Part shown: positions 33,795 through 41,481 of the stretch, piece by piece | Position numbering within the stretch: the stretch's first letter is position 1 | Layout: each line of letters opens with the position of its first letter | Source: CAYUHJ01 sp964444365 | GTDB lineage: Bacteria > Planctomycetota > Planctomycetia > Gemmatales > Gemmataceae | DNA: 64,000 bases | Assembly: GCA_964444365.1 (NCBI GenBank) | Contig: CAYUHJ010000011.1 | Coordinates: 1 to 64,000 of the forward strand | Reading direction: 5' to 3' | Program-made: the position numbers and the translations under genes | The notes under the pieces: model-generated | Told to the model about the DNA's origin: nothing | What the model saw: the letters and a program-made list of their open reading frames with translations, nothing else | Database searches by the model: none

Positions 33795-34363
33795 GGGAAG
33801 TACGGGATGGTGATTTCCGGGTCGTTGGTTCGCTTCAGCGGGTCGAAGAACTTGACGCCGACGAGGCGGTACTTGCCGTCCGGGTCTTTTGCGAACAGCG
33901 TGCGGACGTACACGGGGTACTGGTTCGTCGCGTACTCGCCCTTGGCCATGAACCCGATTTCGACCTGGTCCTCGGCCGGGGTCTTCACGTCGTCGCGGGA
34001 GAAATCCCAGGCGGCGACGCGGACTTGCTGGTCCTTCAGCGTCGTCCAGATGGGGTGGGTTTCGAGGCGATCCTTCTTCAACCCGCGGTGGTCGAACCGC
34101 TCGGAAACGCGGGCCAAAAACGCCGGTTTGTCGCGGTTCGAGGCGGCGTCGCACATCGCGTTCACCCCGGCTACGGCTTCCTCCCGCGGGCTCTGAAAGA
34201 GTACATCGATGAGGAACACGACGAGCAGCAGTCCGACGCCGACGATTCCGACGACGAGCCCGCGACGGTTCTGGTTTCGGTAGGCGTACAGCGCGGCGAC
34301 GACGGCCGCCACGATCAGCAGCAGGTAAACGGTCGGCGACGGATCGGAGAGGAACGGGGGCAT
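33791..34363 (-). CDS. Two-helix membrane protein of unknown function
   Basis: This 190-aa protein has two N-terminal membrane helices (VYLLLIVAAVVAALYAY and LVVGIVGVGLLLVVFLIDVLF). A soluble domain of about 135 residues follows, which looks NTF2-like or lipocalin-like (GVNAMCDAASNRDKPAFLARVSERFDHRG... KGEYATNQYPVYVRTLF... KYRLVGVKFFDPLKR). It shares four bases with the ftr start, so the two are translated together. Any role in C1 metabolism is only suggested by this overlap. Confidence 0.75.
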   Translation of the reverse strand: MPPFLSDPSPTVYLLLIVAAVVAALYAYRNQNRRGLVVGIVGVGLLLVVFLIDVLFQSPREEAVAGVNAMCDAASNRDKPAFLARVSERFDHRGLKKDRLETHPIWTTLKDQQVRVAAWDFSRDDVKTPAEDQVEIGFMAKGEYATNQYPVYVRTLFAKDPDGKYRLVGVKFFDPLKRTNDPEITIPYFP

Positions 34364-34373
34364 GGGCTCTCCC

Positions 34374-34470
34374 GGTTAGCCGCGAGGCGACGCCGAGCGC
34401 GGACTTCCCGCCCGGTGACGCAGCATCTCGTGGGGTGAAGTCCGCGCTCGGCGTCGCCTCGCGGCTAACC
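34374..34470. repeat. MITE-like element with perfect 33-bp inverted ends
   Basis: The left arm 34374-34406 (GGTTAGCCGCGAGGCGACGC...) is an exact reverse complement of 34438-34470, around a 31-base interior. It separates the enolase gene from the membrane-protein gene and lies 6 bases after the enolase stop. It could also act as a terminator for enolase. Confidence 0.85.
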
Positions 34471-34476
34471 GTTGGA

Positions 34477-35775
34477 TTACTTCCGCAGCTCCGCCCCGTA
34501 CACGGCCGCGTCGCCGAGTTGTTCCTCGATGCGGAGGAGCTGGTTGTATTTCGCGATGCGGTCGGTCCGGCTCGCCGAACCCGTCTTGATCTGGCCGCAG
34601 TTCGTGGCGACGGCGAGGTCGGCGATGGTCACGTCCTCGGTCTCGCCGCTGCGGTGGGACAGGATCGCGGTGAACCGGTTCCGCTTCGCCATCTCCACGG
34701 ATTCGAGCGTTTCCGTCAGGGTGCCGATCTGGTTCACCTTCACGAGGATGCTGTTGCCGGCCCCCTCGGCGATGCCGCGCTTCAGGCGGGTCGTGTTCGT
34801 CACGAACAGGTCGTCGCCGACGAGTTGGACCTTTTTGCCGAGCCGGTCGGTGAGCTTCTTCCAGCCGGCCCAGTCGTCTTCGGACAGACCGTCTTCGATC
34901 GAGACGATCGGGTACTTGTCGCAGAGTTTTGCCCACAGGTCGATCATTTCGTCGGACGAGATGACCTTGTCCGGGGCGGACTTGAAGAAGCAGTAGCCGT
35001 CCTTCCCCTTGTGCTTGGCTTCCTCGAAGAGTTCCGTACACGCGGCGTCGAGGGCGAAGCAGATCTGGTCGCCGAGCTTGTAGCCGGCCTTCTCGATGGC
35101 GGTGGAGATGGTGGCGAGGGCGTCGTCAGCGGACGGGATGTTCGGGGCGAAGCCCCCCTCGTCCCCGACGGCGGTGTTCAGGCCCTTGTCGTGGAGCACC
35201 TTCCTCAGCGAGTGGAAGACTTCCGCGCCCATCCGGAGGGCTTCGCGAAAGCTGCTCGCGCCGACGGGGACGATCATGAACTCCTGGAAGTCGACGGTGC
35301 TGTCCGCGTGCTTGCCGCCGTTCAGGATGTTCATCAGCGGCACGGGCAGGACGGTGGCGTTCGCGCCGCCGACGTACCGGTAGAGCGGCAGCCCGGCGGA
35401 CTGGGCGGCCGCGTGGGCGCACGCGAGGGACACGCCGAGGATCGCGTTCGCGCCGAGCTTCGCCTTGTTCGGCGTGCCGTCGAGTTCGAGCATCTTCTTG
35501 TCGAGCACGACCTGGTCGGACACGTCGAACCCTTCGAGGGCGTCCGCGATCACGGTGTTGACGTTCTCGACGGCCTTGAGCGTGCCCTTGCCGAGGTACC
35601 GCTTCTTGTCCCCGTCGCGGAGTTCGACCGCCTCGTGGGCCCCGGTGCTGGCCCCGCTGGGGACGGCCGCCCGGCCGATGACGCCGGCTTCGGTGGCGAC
35701 GTCGACTTCGATCGTGGGGTTGCCCCGGCTGTCGAGGATCTCGCGGGCGTGGATGGCAACAATCTCGTCGCTCAT
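34477..35775 (-). CDS. eno: Enolase
   Basis: This 432-aa enzyme converts 2-phosphoglycerate to phosphoenolpyruvate in glycolysis. All core motifs are seen: HAREILDSRGNPTIEVDV at the N-terminus, GASTGAHEAVELRDGDK (the mobile catalytic loop), PLMNILNGGKHAD, VGDEGGFAPN, the metal-binding FALDAA, YPIVSIEDGLSEDDW and GDDLFVTN, ILVKVNQIGTLTETLE with the catalytic Lys, and LSHRSGETEDVTIADLAV. ATG 35775 is chosen because the family sequence begins there (MSDEIVAIHARE). The length is normal. Confidence 0.98.
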   Translation of the reverse strand: MSDEIVAIHAREILDSRGNPTIEVDVATEAGVIGRAAVPSGASTGAHEAVELRDGDKKRYLGKGTLKAVENVNTVIADALEGFDVSDQVVLDKKMLELDGTPNKAKLGANAILGVSLACAHAAAQSAGLPLYRYVGGANATVLPVPLMNILNGGKHADSTVDFQEFMIVPVGASSFREALRMGAEVFHSLRKVLHDKGLNTAVGDEGGFAPNIPSADDALATISTAIEKAGYKLGDQICFALDAACTELFEEAKHKGKDGYCFFKSAPDKVISSDEMIDLWAKLCDKYPIVSIEDGLSEDDWAGWKKLTDRLGKKVQLVGDDLFVTNTTRLKRGIAEGAGNSILVKVNQIGTLTETLESVEMAKRNRFTAILSHRSGETEDVTIADLAVATNCGQIKTGSASRTDRIAKYNQLLRIEEQLGDAAVYGAELRK

Positions 35776-35891
35776 GGCGTGCTCTGGCAAGGGATCGGGT
35801 CGGGCGAAGAAGAGATAGGGCCGGGGGTCCGATGGTCAAGGCCGGCCGCGGCTGCCGACACGCCACCCACACCGCATGAACGGGCGGGTTC

Positions 35892-36554
35892 TCATCGCGA
35901 ATCCGAGGCGGGCTCGACGAGCTCGGCGGCGGCCGCCCGCACGGCCCGCACGAAGGCGGCGACCTTCCCGCGGTCTTTGTGGCCCGGCGACGACTCGACG
36001 CCGCTGGCGACGTCCACGGCCCAGGGCCTGACCGCCCGGATCGCGTCGCCGACGTTCTCCGGCTTCAACCCCCCGGCCAGGACCACCGGCACGCCGGGGT
36101 CGAACCCGGCGAGCAACCCCCACGGCGCGACGTGTCCGGTGCCCCCCACTTGACCGTCCACGAACGAGTCGAGCAGCACCGCCGCCGGCTTCGCCGCCTC
36201 GACGAACTGCCGCACCGCGTCGAGTGACGCCGCGTCCTTCACCCGGAACGCCGGGACGAACGCCGAGGGGAAGTAGGGTCGCTTCGGCGGCTCGGCGGAG
36301 TACGTCTGGACGGCCCGCAGCCCGACCCGCGACGCGATCGACCGCACCGCGTCCTCGGGCATGTCGACGAACACCCCGACCGCGGTCACGAACGGCGGCA
36401 ACGCCGCGACGATCTCCTTCGCCGTGTCCGGCGTCACGAAGCGAGGCGAATCGGGGTAGAAGTTCAACCCGACGGCGTCGGCCCCCAACTCGGCGGCCGC
36501 GATGGCGTCGGCGGGGGAGGTGACGCCGCAGATTTTGATTCGGACGGTGGGCAC
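35892..36554 (-). CDS. trpF: Phosphoribosylanthranilate isomerase
   Basis: This 220-aa TIM barrel catalyses the third step of tryptophan synthesis. Signatures are RIKICGVTSPADAIAAAELGADAVGLNFYPDSPRFV (with catalytic Cys in KICG), AVGVFVDMP, VQTYS, LLDSFVDGQVGGTGHVAPW (catalytic Asp) and VVLAGGLKPENVGDAI... VDVASGVESSPGHKD. The start is the GTG at 36554, one base after the Uma2 gene's stop. No other trp genes are nearby, a dispersed arrangement that occurs in planctomycetes. Confidence 0.95.
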   Translation of the reverse strand: MPTVRIKICGVTSPADAIAAAELGADAVGLNFYPDSPRFVTPDTAKEIVAALPPFVTAVGVFVDMPEDAVRSIASRVGLRAVQTYSAEPPKRPYFPSAFVPAFRVKDAASLDAVRQFVEAAKPAAVLLDSFVDGQVGGTGHVAPWGLLAGFDPGVPVVLAGGLKPENVGDAIRAVRPWAVDVASGVESSPGHKDRGKVAAFVRAVRAAAAELVEPASDSR

Positions 36555-36555
36555 G

Positions 36556-37179
36556 TTATGGGCTCGAAGGGGGAGAGGGTGGTACGGGGTTCGACGGCAA
36601 GCGGAAGATGTCAGCGACCGTACATGAGAAGCCCGGCAACACGTCGCCGCCAGAGAGTTCGCCGGATTCGTCAAGGAATTCGAGTCCGCTTCCCGGACGA
36701 TAAATCGTGACCTTTTTTTCCTCCGGATCGAGCAACCAGACGAGTTTGACGCCGTTTTTGAGGTAGTCGCGAACCTTCTCGTTGACCTTGCTGGGTCTGT
36801 CGTTCGGGGAAAGCACTTCGACTGCGACCAGCGGCGGTTCTTCGCCCCACTTGGGATGAAGCTCGGCGTAATCGGCCGCGTCCGTGTAGAACGCGACATC
36901 GGGGCCGACGACGGTGTCCGGGTCTTCTTCCAGAATCACTCCGGAATCGTTTGAAGCGACATATCCCCGGCCAACTCGCTCCGCGTATTCGTCGAGACGC
37001 CTAGCGATCCGGGTGGCAACAACTCCATGCCGGCGGTTCGGGCGGGACATTTCGACCACCTTTCCTCGGTGGAGTTCGAGCCAGCGATTGCGGTTCTCCG
37101 GCAATTGGCAGTAATCCCAGAACTCAGCCGCCGTCATGAGCGGGGTGACTGGCGCGTCGGTTGTGTTCGTCGGCGACAT
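36556..37179 (-). CDS. Uma2 family endonuclease-like protein
   Basis: This 207-aa protein of the Uma2/DUF820 family has a PD-(D/E)XK-like fold. Visible features are MTAAEFWDYCQLPENRNRWLELHRGKVVEMSRPN near the start, the metal-site pieces VVGPDVAFY and PLVAVEVLSPNDRPSKVNEKVRDYLKNGVKLVWLLDPEEKKVTIYRPG, and a C-terminal LPGFSCTVADIF. The family is very numerous in cyanobacteria and planctomycetes, often with unknown or transposon-linked roles. Its stop is one base from trpF, so the two are cotranscribed, although no functional link is known. Confidence 0.9.
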   Translation of the reverse strand: MSPTNTTDAPVTPLMTAAEFWDYCQLPENRNRWLELHRGKVVEMSRPNRRHGVVATRIARRLDEYAERVGRGYVASNDSGVILEEDPDTVVGPDVAFYTDAADYAELHPKWGEEPPLVAVEVLSPNDRPSKVNEKVRDYLKNGVKLVWLLDPEEKKVTIYRPGSGLEFLDESGELSGGDVLPGFSCTVADIFRLPSNPVPPSPPSSP

Positions 37180-37204
37180 TCGCGTTCCTCCCTGGGCCGT
37201 CAGT

Positions 37205-38131
37205 TTACCCGCCGAACTTCTGTCGGGCCAAGGCGAGTGCCCCGTGGATGACGACTTCTTCCCCCAACGCCGCGGGGACGATATCCGTCAGACCGGCAAA
37301 CGGCTGAAACACCCGCTCCGCTACGAGTCGGCGAAGCGGGGCGAAGAACAGTTCTTCGCCCATCAGCGAGACGCCGCCGCCGATGACGATTCGCCGGGGG
37401 CAGAGCAATGCGATGACGTGGCAAATGCCTTCGGCAAGGGCCTTCTGAGCGGTTTCTAACACATGGATCGCATACACGTCTCCTTGACGTGCAGCATCCG
37501 CGACTTCTTTCGCAGTGACCACAAGCCCACGCAAAGCGCGATGTGCGATTGCTTCGACCCCACGACCTGAAGCAAGTTGTTCAACAGTGGTCTCGATACG
37601 GAACTCCGAGCTATTGGTGCGATCGTAGTTGAAGATTTTCAAATGCCCGATCTCCGCCGCCCCGCGTCCACAGCCGCGGTAAATCTTCCCGTCGATGATG
37701 AGCCCGCCGCCGACGCCCGTTCCCACCGTGATGTAAAAGATCGGCGACAGTCCCTTGCCCGCGCCGAACAGCGCCTCGCCGAGGCCGGCCGTGTCCGCGT
37801 CGTTGCAGATGACCGTCGGCTTGTCGAGCATGTCCGACAGCCAGTCCGCGAGCGGGAAGTTGTTCCAACCCTCGATCTGGTGCGACGTGATGACCGTTTG
37901 CGAGTCGTCGTCCGTCGGGCCGCCGAAGCCGACGCCGATGCCGGTCACGTCGGAGGCGTTGACCTTCGCCGAATCGAGCAGTTCCGGGTACGCGGTGAGG
38001 ATCTGCCGGCGAATCCCCTCGCCCCCCTCGGCCGGGTTGACGCTGCCGCGCCACAGCGAATGAATGTGGCCGTCCCCGTGGCCGAGCCCGAGTTGGAGCT
38101 TCGTCCCGCCGATCTCGATGCCGAGGAACAT
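37205..38131 (-). CDS. ROK family sugar kinase (glucokinase-like)
   Basis: This 308-aa protein starts at ATG 38131 (MFLGIEIGGTKLQLGLG, the phosphate-binding loop). GVGFGGPTD, the catalytic-region VICNDADTAGLGEALFGAG, and FYITVGTGVGGGLIIDG are typical ROK motifs. The ROK zinc motif CxCGxxGCxE is not present: after GAAEIGHLKI the expected cysteines are replaced by NYDRTNSSEFRIETTVEQLASG. It is probably a sugar kinase acting on glucose or a related hexose, with altered structural zinc binding. A palindromic repeat element lies just upstream. Confidence 0.85.
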   Translation of the reverse strand: MFLGIEIGGTKLQLGLGHGDGHIHSLWRGSVNPAEGGEGIRRQILTAYPELLDSAKVNASDVTGIGVGFGGPTDDDSQTVITSHQIEGWNNFPLADWLSDMLDKPTVICNDADTAGLGEALFGAGKGLSPIFYITVGTGVGGGLIIDGKIYRGCGRGAAEIGHLKIFNYDRTNSSEFRIETTVEQLASGRGVEAIAHRALRGLVVTAKEVADAARQGDVYAIHVLETAQKALAEGICHVIALLCPRRIVIGGGVSLMGEELFFAPLRRLVAERVFQPFAGLTDIVPAALGEEVVIHGALALARQKFGG

Positions 38132-38153
38132 GACCGACTCCGGTTGTCTTCCT

Positions 38154-38275
38154 CCCCTCTCCCCGCCGGGGAGAGGGGCCGGGGGTGAGGGGTGAGACTC
38201 AGACCTGCAATGGTGATTGCAAATGGGTGATGGCTTCCCCTCACCCCTAACCCCTCTCCCCAGCGGGGAGAGGGG
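38154..38275. repeat. Palindromic GC element between ROK kinase and HD gene
   Basis: Terminal hairpins CCCCTCTCCCCGCCGGGGAG plus AGGGG (38154-38178) and CCCCTCTCCCCAGCGGGGAG plus AGGGG (38251-38275) enclose a larger inverted repeat (GGGGGTGAGGGGTGA against TCACCCC). It occupies most of the space between the divergent genes, so their promoters must lie inside or next to it. Confidence 0.8.
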
Positions 38276-38330
38276 GACCAATCGGGAACATCCGCTATTA
38301 TCGAATTCACCCCCTCAAATGCGAGAACCC

Positions 38331-38873
38331 ATGACCCCCGACACCAACGAAGTTCTGTTCGAGGCCGTGTCGTTCGCCGCCCGGGCCCACCGGAATCAGG
38401 TGCGGAAGGACGGCCAGACGCCGTACTTCGCGCACACCGCCCGCGTCTGCCTCGTCGTCCGGCACGTCTTCGGCGTCGACGATGGGAAGGTGCTCGCGGC
38501 CGCGCTGCTGCACGACACGATCGAGGACACGCCGACGGACTACGACGACCTCGCCGAACGCTTCGGCAACGAAGTCGCGGGCTGGGTCGCGGTTCTGACG
38601 AAGGACATGCGTTCGCCGGAATCCGAACGGGAGGCGGCGTACTACCACGCGATCGCGTCCGCGCCGTGGCAGGTCGTCGTGTGCAAGCTCGCCGACATCT
38701 ACGACAACCTGACGGACAGTCGACAACTGGCGACGGCGGCCCGGCAAAAGACGCTGCGGCGGGTGTCCGGCTACCTGGACGCCATGAGCGCCCACCTCCC
38801 GCCGGAAGCCGCGACGGCGTTCGCCCTGACGGCCGCACGGTTGGCCGCCGTGCGCGACGAGACCGGAGTCTGA
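38331..38873 (+). CDS. Small HD-domain hydrolase (SpoT/MESH1-like)
   Basis: This 180-aa protein (ATG 38331; an ATG at 38319 is also in frame) has the hydrolase domain of RelA/SpoT proteins without a synthetase. FAARAHRNQVRKDGQTPYFAHTARV holds the first metal His; LAAALLHDTIEDTPTDYDDLAERFG holds the HD pair and the ED motif; VCKLADIYDNLTDSR holds the last metal Asp. It resembles a small alarmone hydrolase that would degrade (p)ppGpp, but related HD phosphohydrolases have other nucleotides as substrates. Confidence 0.85.
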   Translation: MTPDTNEVLFEAVSFAARAHRNQVRKDGQTPYFAHTARVCLVVRHVFGVDDGKVLAAALLHDTIEDTPTDYDDLAERFGNEVAGWVAVLTKDMRSPESEREAAYYHAIASAPWQVVVCKLADIYDNLTDSRQLATAARQKTLRRVSGYLDAMSAHLPPEAATAFALTAARLAAVRDETGV

Positions 38874-38971
38874 CCGAGTCGAACAGTGTTATACACAAAC
38901 GAATCCTTGCCTCCCCCCTTTTCCGGACCGTCGCGCCGGGCAATAATCTTGCATTCCCCGGAGGCCGCCGC

Positions 38972-40414
38972 ATGAGTTCCGTCCGCACCCTGCTCACACT
39001 GACCGCACTTGTCGTCGGAGGGTCTGTCGCCGACGCCTGCCCGTTTTGCGCGTCCGGCGGGCAGACGCTCTCGGGCGAAGTCGCCTCCGCGGACTTCATC
39101 CTGCTCGGCACCGTCACGAACTCGAAGCGCGACCCCGAAGACTTTTCCAAGGGCACGACCGACATCGCGATCGAAACCGTCGTGAAGCCGAACGACTACC
39201 TCCGCGGCAAGAAGGTGCTCACGATCCCGCGGTTTCTGCAGGTTCGCGGCAAGGCGGACGACAACAAGTACCTCGTCTTCTGCTCGCTCTACAACCGCCC
39301 CGGCGACGTGCCCGCCTCCGCGGTCGCCTCCAGTGTGGTGTTCGCGAACCCCGAATTCGCCCAGGTGGATGCGTACCGCGGCGAGTCCGTGAAGCCCGAT
39401 TCGCAACTCGCCCAGTACCTGAAAGGTGCCCTCGAAGTCCGCAACAAGGACGTCGCCGCCCGGCTGCGGTACTTTTTCGACTACCTCGATTCGCCCGAAA
39501 TCGCGATCTCGTCCGACGCGATGATGGAGTTCGGCAACGCCGACTACAAGGACGTCCGCCCCCTCGCGGAAAAGCTGCCGGCCGAGAAGGTGCTCGGCTG
39601 GATGAAAGATCCGAACACGCCGCCGTCGCGGTTCGGGCTGTACGGGCTGTTGGTCGGCCACTGCGGCAAGAAGGAGGACGCCAAGGTCGTCCGCACGCTG
39701 CTGGACGATTCCAAGCTCTACAGCAGCGGCCTCGACGGGGTCATCGCCGGGTACGTGCTGCTCGACCCGAAGGCGGGCTGGGATTACATCCTGTCCGTCG
39801 TGTCCGACTCGAAGAAGGAGTTCCCGGTCCGGTACGCCGCGCTCAAGGTGCTGCGGTTCTTCTGGGAGTACCGGCCGGACGTGATTCCGAACGACAAGGT
39901 GCTCGACGCGATGAAGGCACTCGTAGCCCAGGCGGACATGGCGGACCTGCCGATGGAAGACCTCCGCAAGTGGGGCCGGTGGGAGCTGGCGGACTTCGTC
40001 TTGCAGTTCGCGGACAAACCGGACCATAACAAGTTGCCGATCGTCCGCCGGGCGATCCTGCGGTTCGCGCTGTCGGCCCCGCCCGAGAACAAGGCGGCGG
40101 CCGCCCACGTGGAAAAGGTCCGCAAGGAAGACCCGGAGCGGGTGAAGTTCGTCGAGCAGATGCTCAAGGACGAACAGTCCAAAGCGACGCCGCCTCAGAC
40201 GGCCGGCTCGAGGTGCCCGACTATCCCTCCCCCCTCAAGGGGGAGGGAGAAAGCGAGATGCCGATGCGACGGATCGCGTTCCTTCTCGTCGGCATCCTCC
40301 TCACCTTCGACCGCCCCGCCGCCGCGTGTACGTTCTGCGCCGGCGGGCTCGGCTCCCGGCAAACCCTTCGCGAACAGTTCCTCGAAGCGAAATTCGTCGC
40401 CCTCGGCACGCTGA
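38972..40414 (+). CDS. Secreted Cys-motif protein, duplicate A, with extended 3' end
   Basis: Start ATG 38972 has GGAGG 7 bases upstream; the frame is 480 aa. A signal peptide ends just before ACPFCASGGQTL, a CxxC right at the mature start. The rest is about 380 residues of alpha-helical, HEAT-like sequence (RLRYFFDYLDSPEIAISSDAMMEFG, GVIAGYVLLDPKAGWDYI). It is a tandem paralogue of the next gene. Homology ends near LKDEQSKA (about 40190); the final 70 residues are low-complexity, read through a GC hairpin and overlap the next gene by 157 bases in another frame. The native stop codon was probably lost. Function unknown. Confidence 0.75.
   Translation: MSSVRTLLTLTALVVGGSVADACPFCASGGQTLSGEVASADFILLGTVTNSKRDPEDFSKGTTDIAIETVVKPNDYLRGKKVLTIPRFLQVRGKADDNKYLVFCSLYNRPGDVPASAVASSVVFANPEFAQVDAYRGESVKPDSQLAQYLKGALEVRNKDVAARLRYFFDYLDSPEIAISSDAMMEFGNADYKDVRPLAEKLPAEKVLGWMKDPNTPPSRFGLYGLLVGHCGKKEDAKVVRTLLDDSKLYSSGLDGVIAGYVLLDPKAGWDYILSVVSDSKKEFPVRYAALKVLRFFWEYRPDVIPNDKVLDAMKALVAQADMADLPMEDLRKWGRWELADFVLQFADKPDHNKLPIVRRAILRFALSAPPENKAAAAHVEKVRKEDPERVKFVEQMLKDEQSKATPPQTAGSRCPTIPPPSRGREKARCRCDGSRSFSSASSSPSTAPPPRVRSAPAGSAPGKPFANSSSKRNSSPSAR
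40225..40247. repeat. Single GC hairpin of the palindromic family
   Basis: CCCTCCCCCCTCAAGGGGGA plus GGG forms a 9-base stem. It matches one end of the elements at 23331 and 51294, so it looks like a half element. It lies in the extended tail of the upstream gene and 11 bases before the downstream ATG, where its GGGGGAGGGA arm could serve as ribosome site. Confidence 0.75.
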
Positions 40415-41394
40415 AGAACCCGAAGCCCGACCCCGACGGCGTCGGCGGCACGACCGAGTTTCACGTCACGCAGGCGTTGAAGACCGACCCCGCCGTCGCG
40501 AAGCCGATGCACGTCCTGCCGCGGTACATGCCGGTGATCGGCGACACGCCGCCGGACTACGTCCTCTTTTGCGGTATCGCCAACGGGAAGATCGACCCCC
40601 TCGGCGGCGTGCCCGGCTCGGCCGTCGTCGCGGACTACGTGCGCGAGGCGGCGAAACTCGACCCGAAGGACGCCCCCGCCCGGCTCGCGTACTTCTTCAA
40701 GCACCTCGATTCCGACAGCAAAACCGTCGCCGCGGATGCGTTTCACGAGTTCGGCAAGGCGGCGGACGCGGAGATCGTGAGGGCCAAGCCGCACCTCGAC
40801 CCGGCGAAACTGCGGAAACTCATCGCCGACCCGAAGACGCCGGACGACCGCGTCGGCGTCTTCGCGATGATGCTCGGCCTCTGCGGCGGCAAGCCCGACG
40901 GCGAGTGGCTGGCGTCCGAACTGGCCGTCACTCCGATGCCGGAGCGGTACGCCGCGAACCTCGGCGGCGTCCTCGCGGGGCTGACGCTGCTCGACCCGAA
41001 GGCCGGCTGGCAACGCTTGGAAGCGGTGCTCGGTGACGGGAAGCGTCCGCCGCACGAGCGGCTCGCCGCGGTCGGGTCGGTGCGGTTCTTCCAGGGCACC
41101 CGACCCGAGTCGAAGCCGGACGTGTTGAAGTGCTACCGGGCCGTCATTTCCCAGGGCGAACTCGCCGACCTCGCGATCGACGACCTCCGCCGGTGGGAAT
41201 GGTGGGACCTCACGGCCGACGTGCTGGCGGTCTACGCCTCGAAGAACGCCCCGCTGTTCCGACGCGGGGTCGTCCGGTACGCGCTGTGCTGCCCGACGGC
41301 CGAGGCGAAGGCGTTCGTCGCGGCCGTGCGGGAAAAGGAGCCCAAGCTCGTTGCGAGTGTCGAAGAGTCGCTCAAGCTCTTCGAGAAGCGGTAG
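40258..41394 (+). CDS. Secreted Cys-motif protein, duplicate B
   Basis: This 378-aa protein starts at ATG 40258 (or 40264) with a signal peptide (MPMRRIAFLLVGILLTFDRPAAA), followed at once by CTFCAGGLGSRQTL, the same CxxC placement as duplicate A. Matching segments continue along the length: LAYFFKHLDSDSKTVAADAFHEFGKA, NLGGVLAGLTLLDPKAGW and ELADLAIDDLRRWEWWDL. The C-terminus is compact (VEESLKLFEKR), which shows where duplicate A should end. An envelope role is likely, but no domain is recognised. Confidence 0.8.
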   Translation: MPMRRIAFLLVGILLTFDRPAAACTFCAGGLGSRQTLREQFLEAKFVALGTLKNPKPDPDGVGGTTEFHVTQALKTDPAVAKPMHVLPRYMPVIGDTPPDYVLFCGIANGKIDPLGGVPGSAVVADYVREAAKLDPKDAPARLAYFFKHLDSDSKTVAADAFHEFGKAADAEIVRAKPHLDPAKLRKLIADPKTPDDRVGVFAMMLGLCGGKPDGEWLASELAVTPMPERYAANLGGVLAGLTLLDPKAGWQRLEAVLGDGKRPPHERLAAVGSVRFFQGTRPESKPDVLKCYRAVISQGELADLAIDDLRRWEWWDLTADVLAVYASKNAPLFRRGVVRYALCCPTAEAKAFVAAVREKEPKLVASVEESLKLFEKR

Positions 41395-41481
41395 CTCTCC
41401 CGAAGCCGGCGAGGAATCCCGATTCCGGACCCCTATCCCCGATAAGATACCCGCACCTTTCCGAGCCAGCGGGGGCCGACC

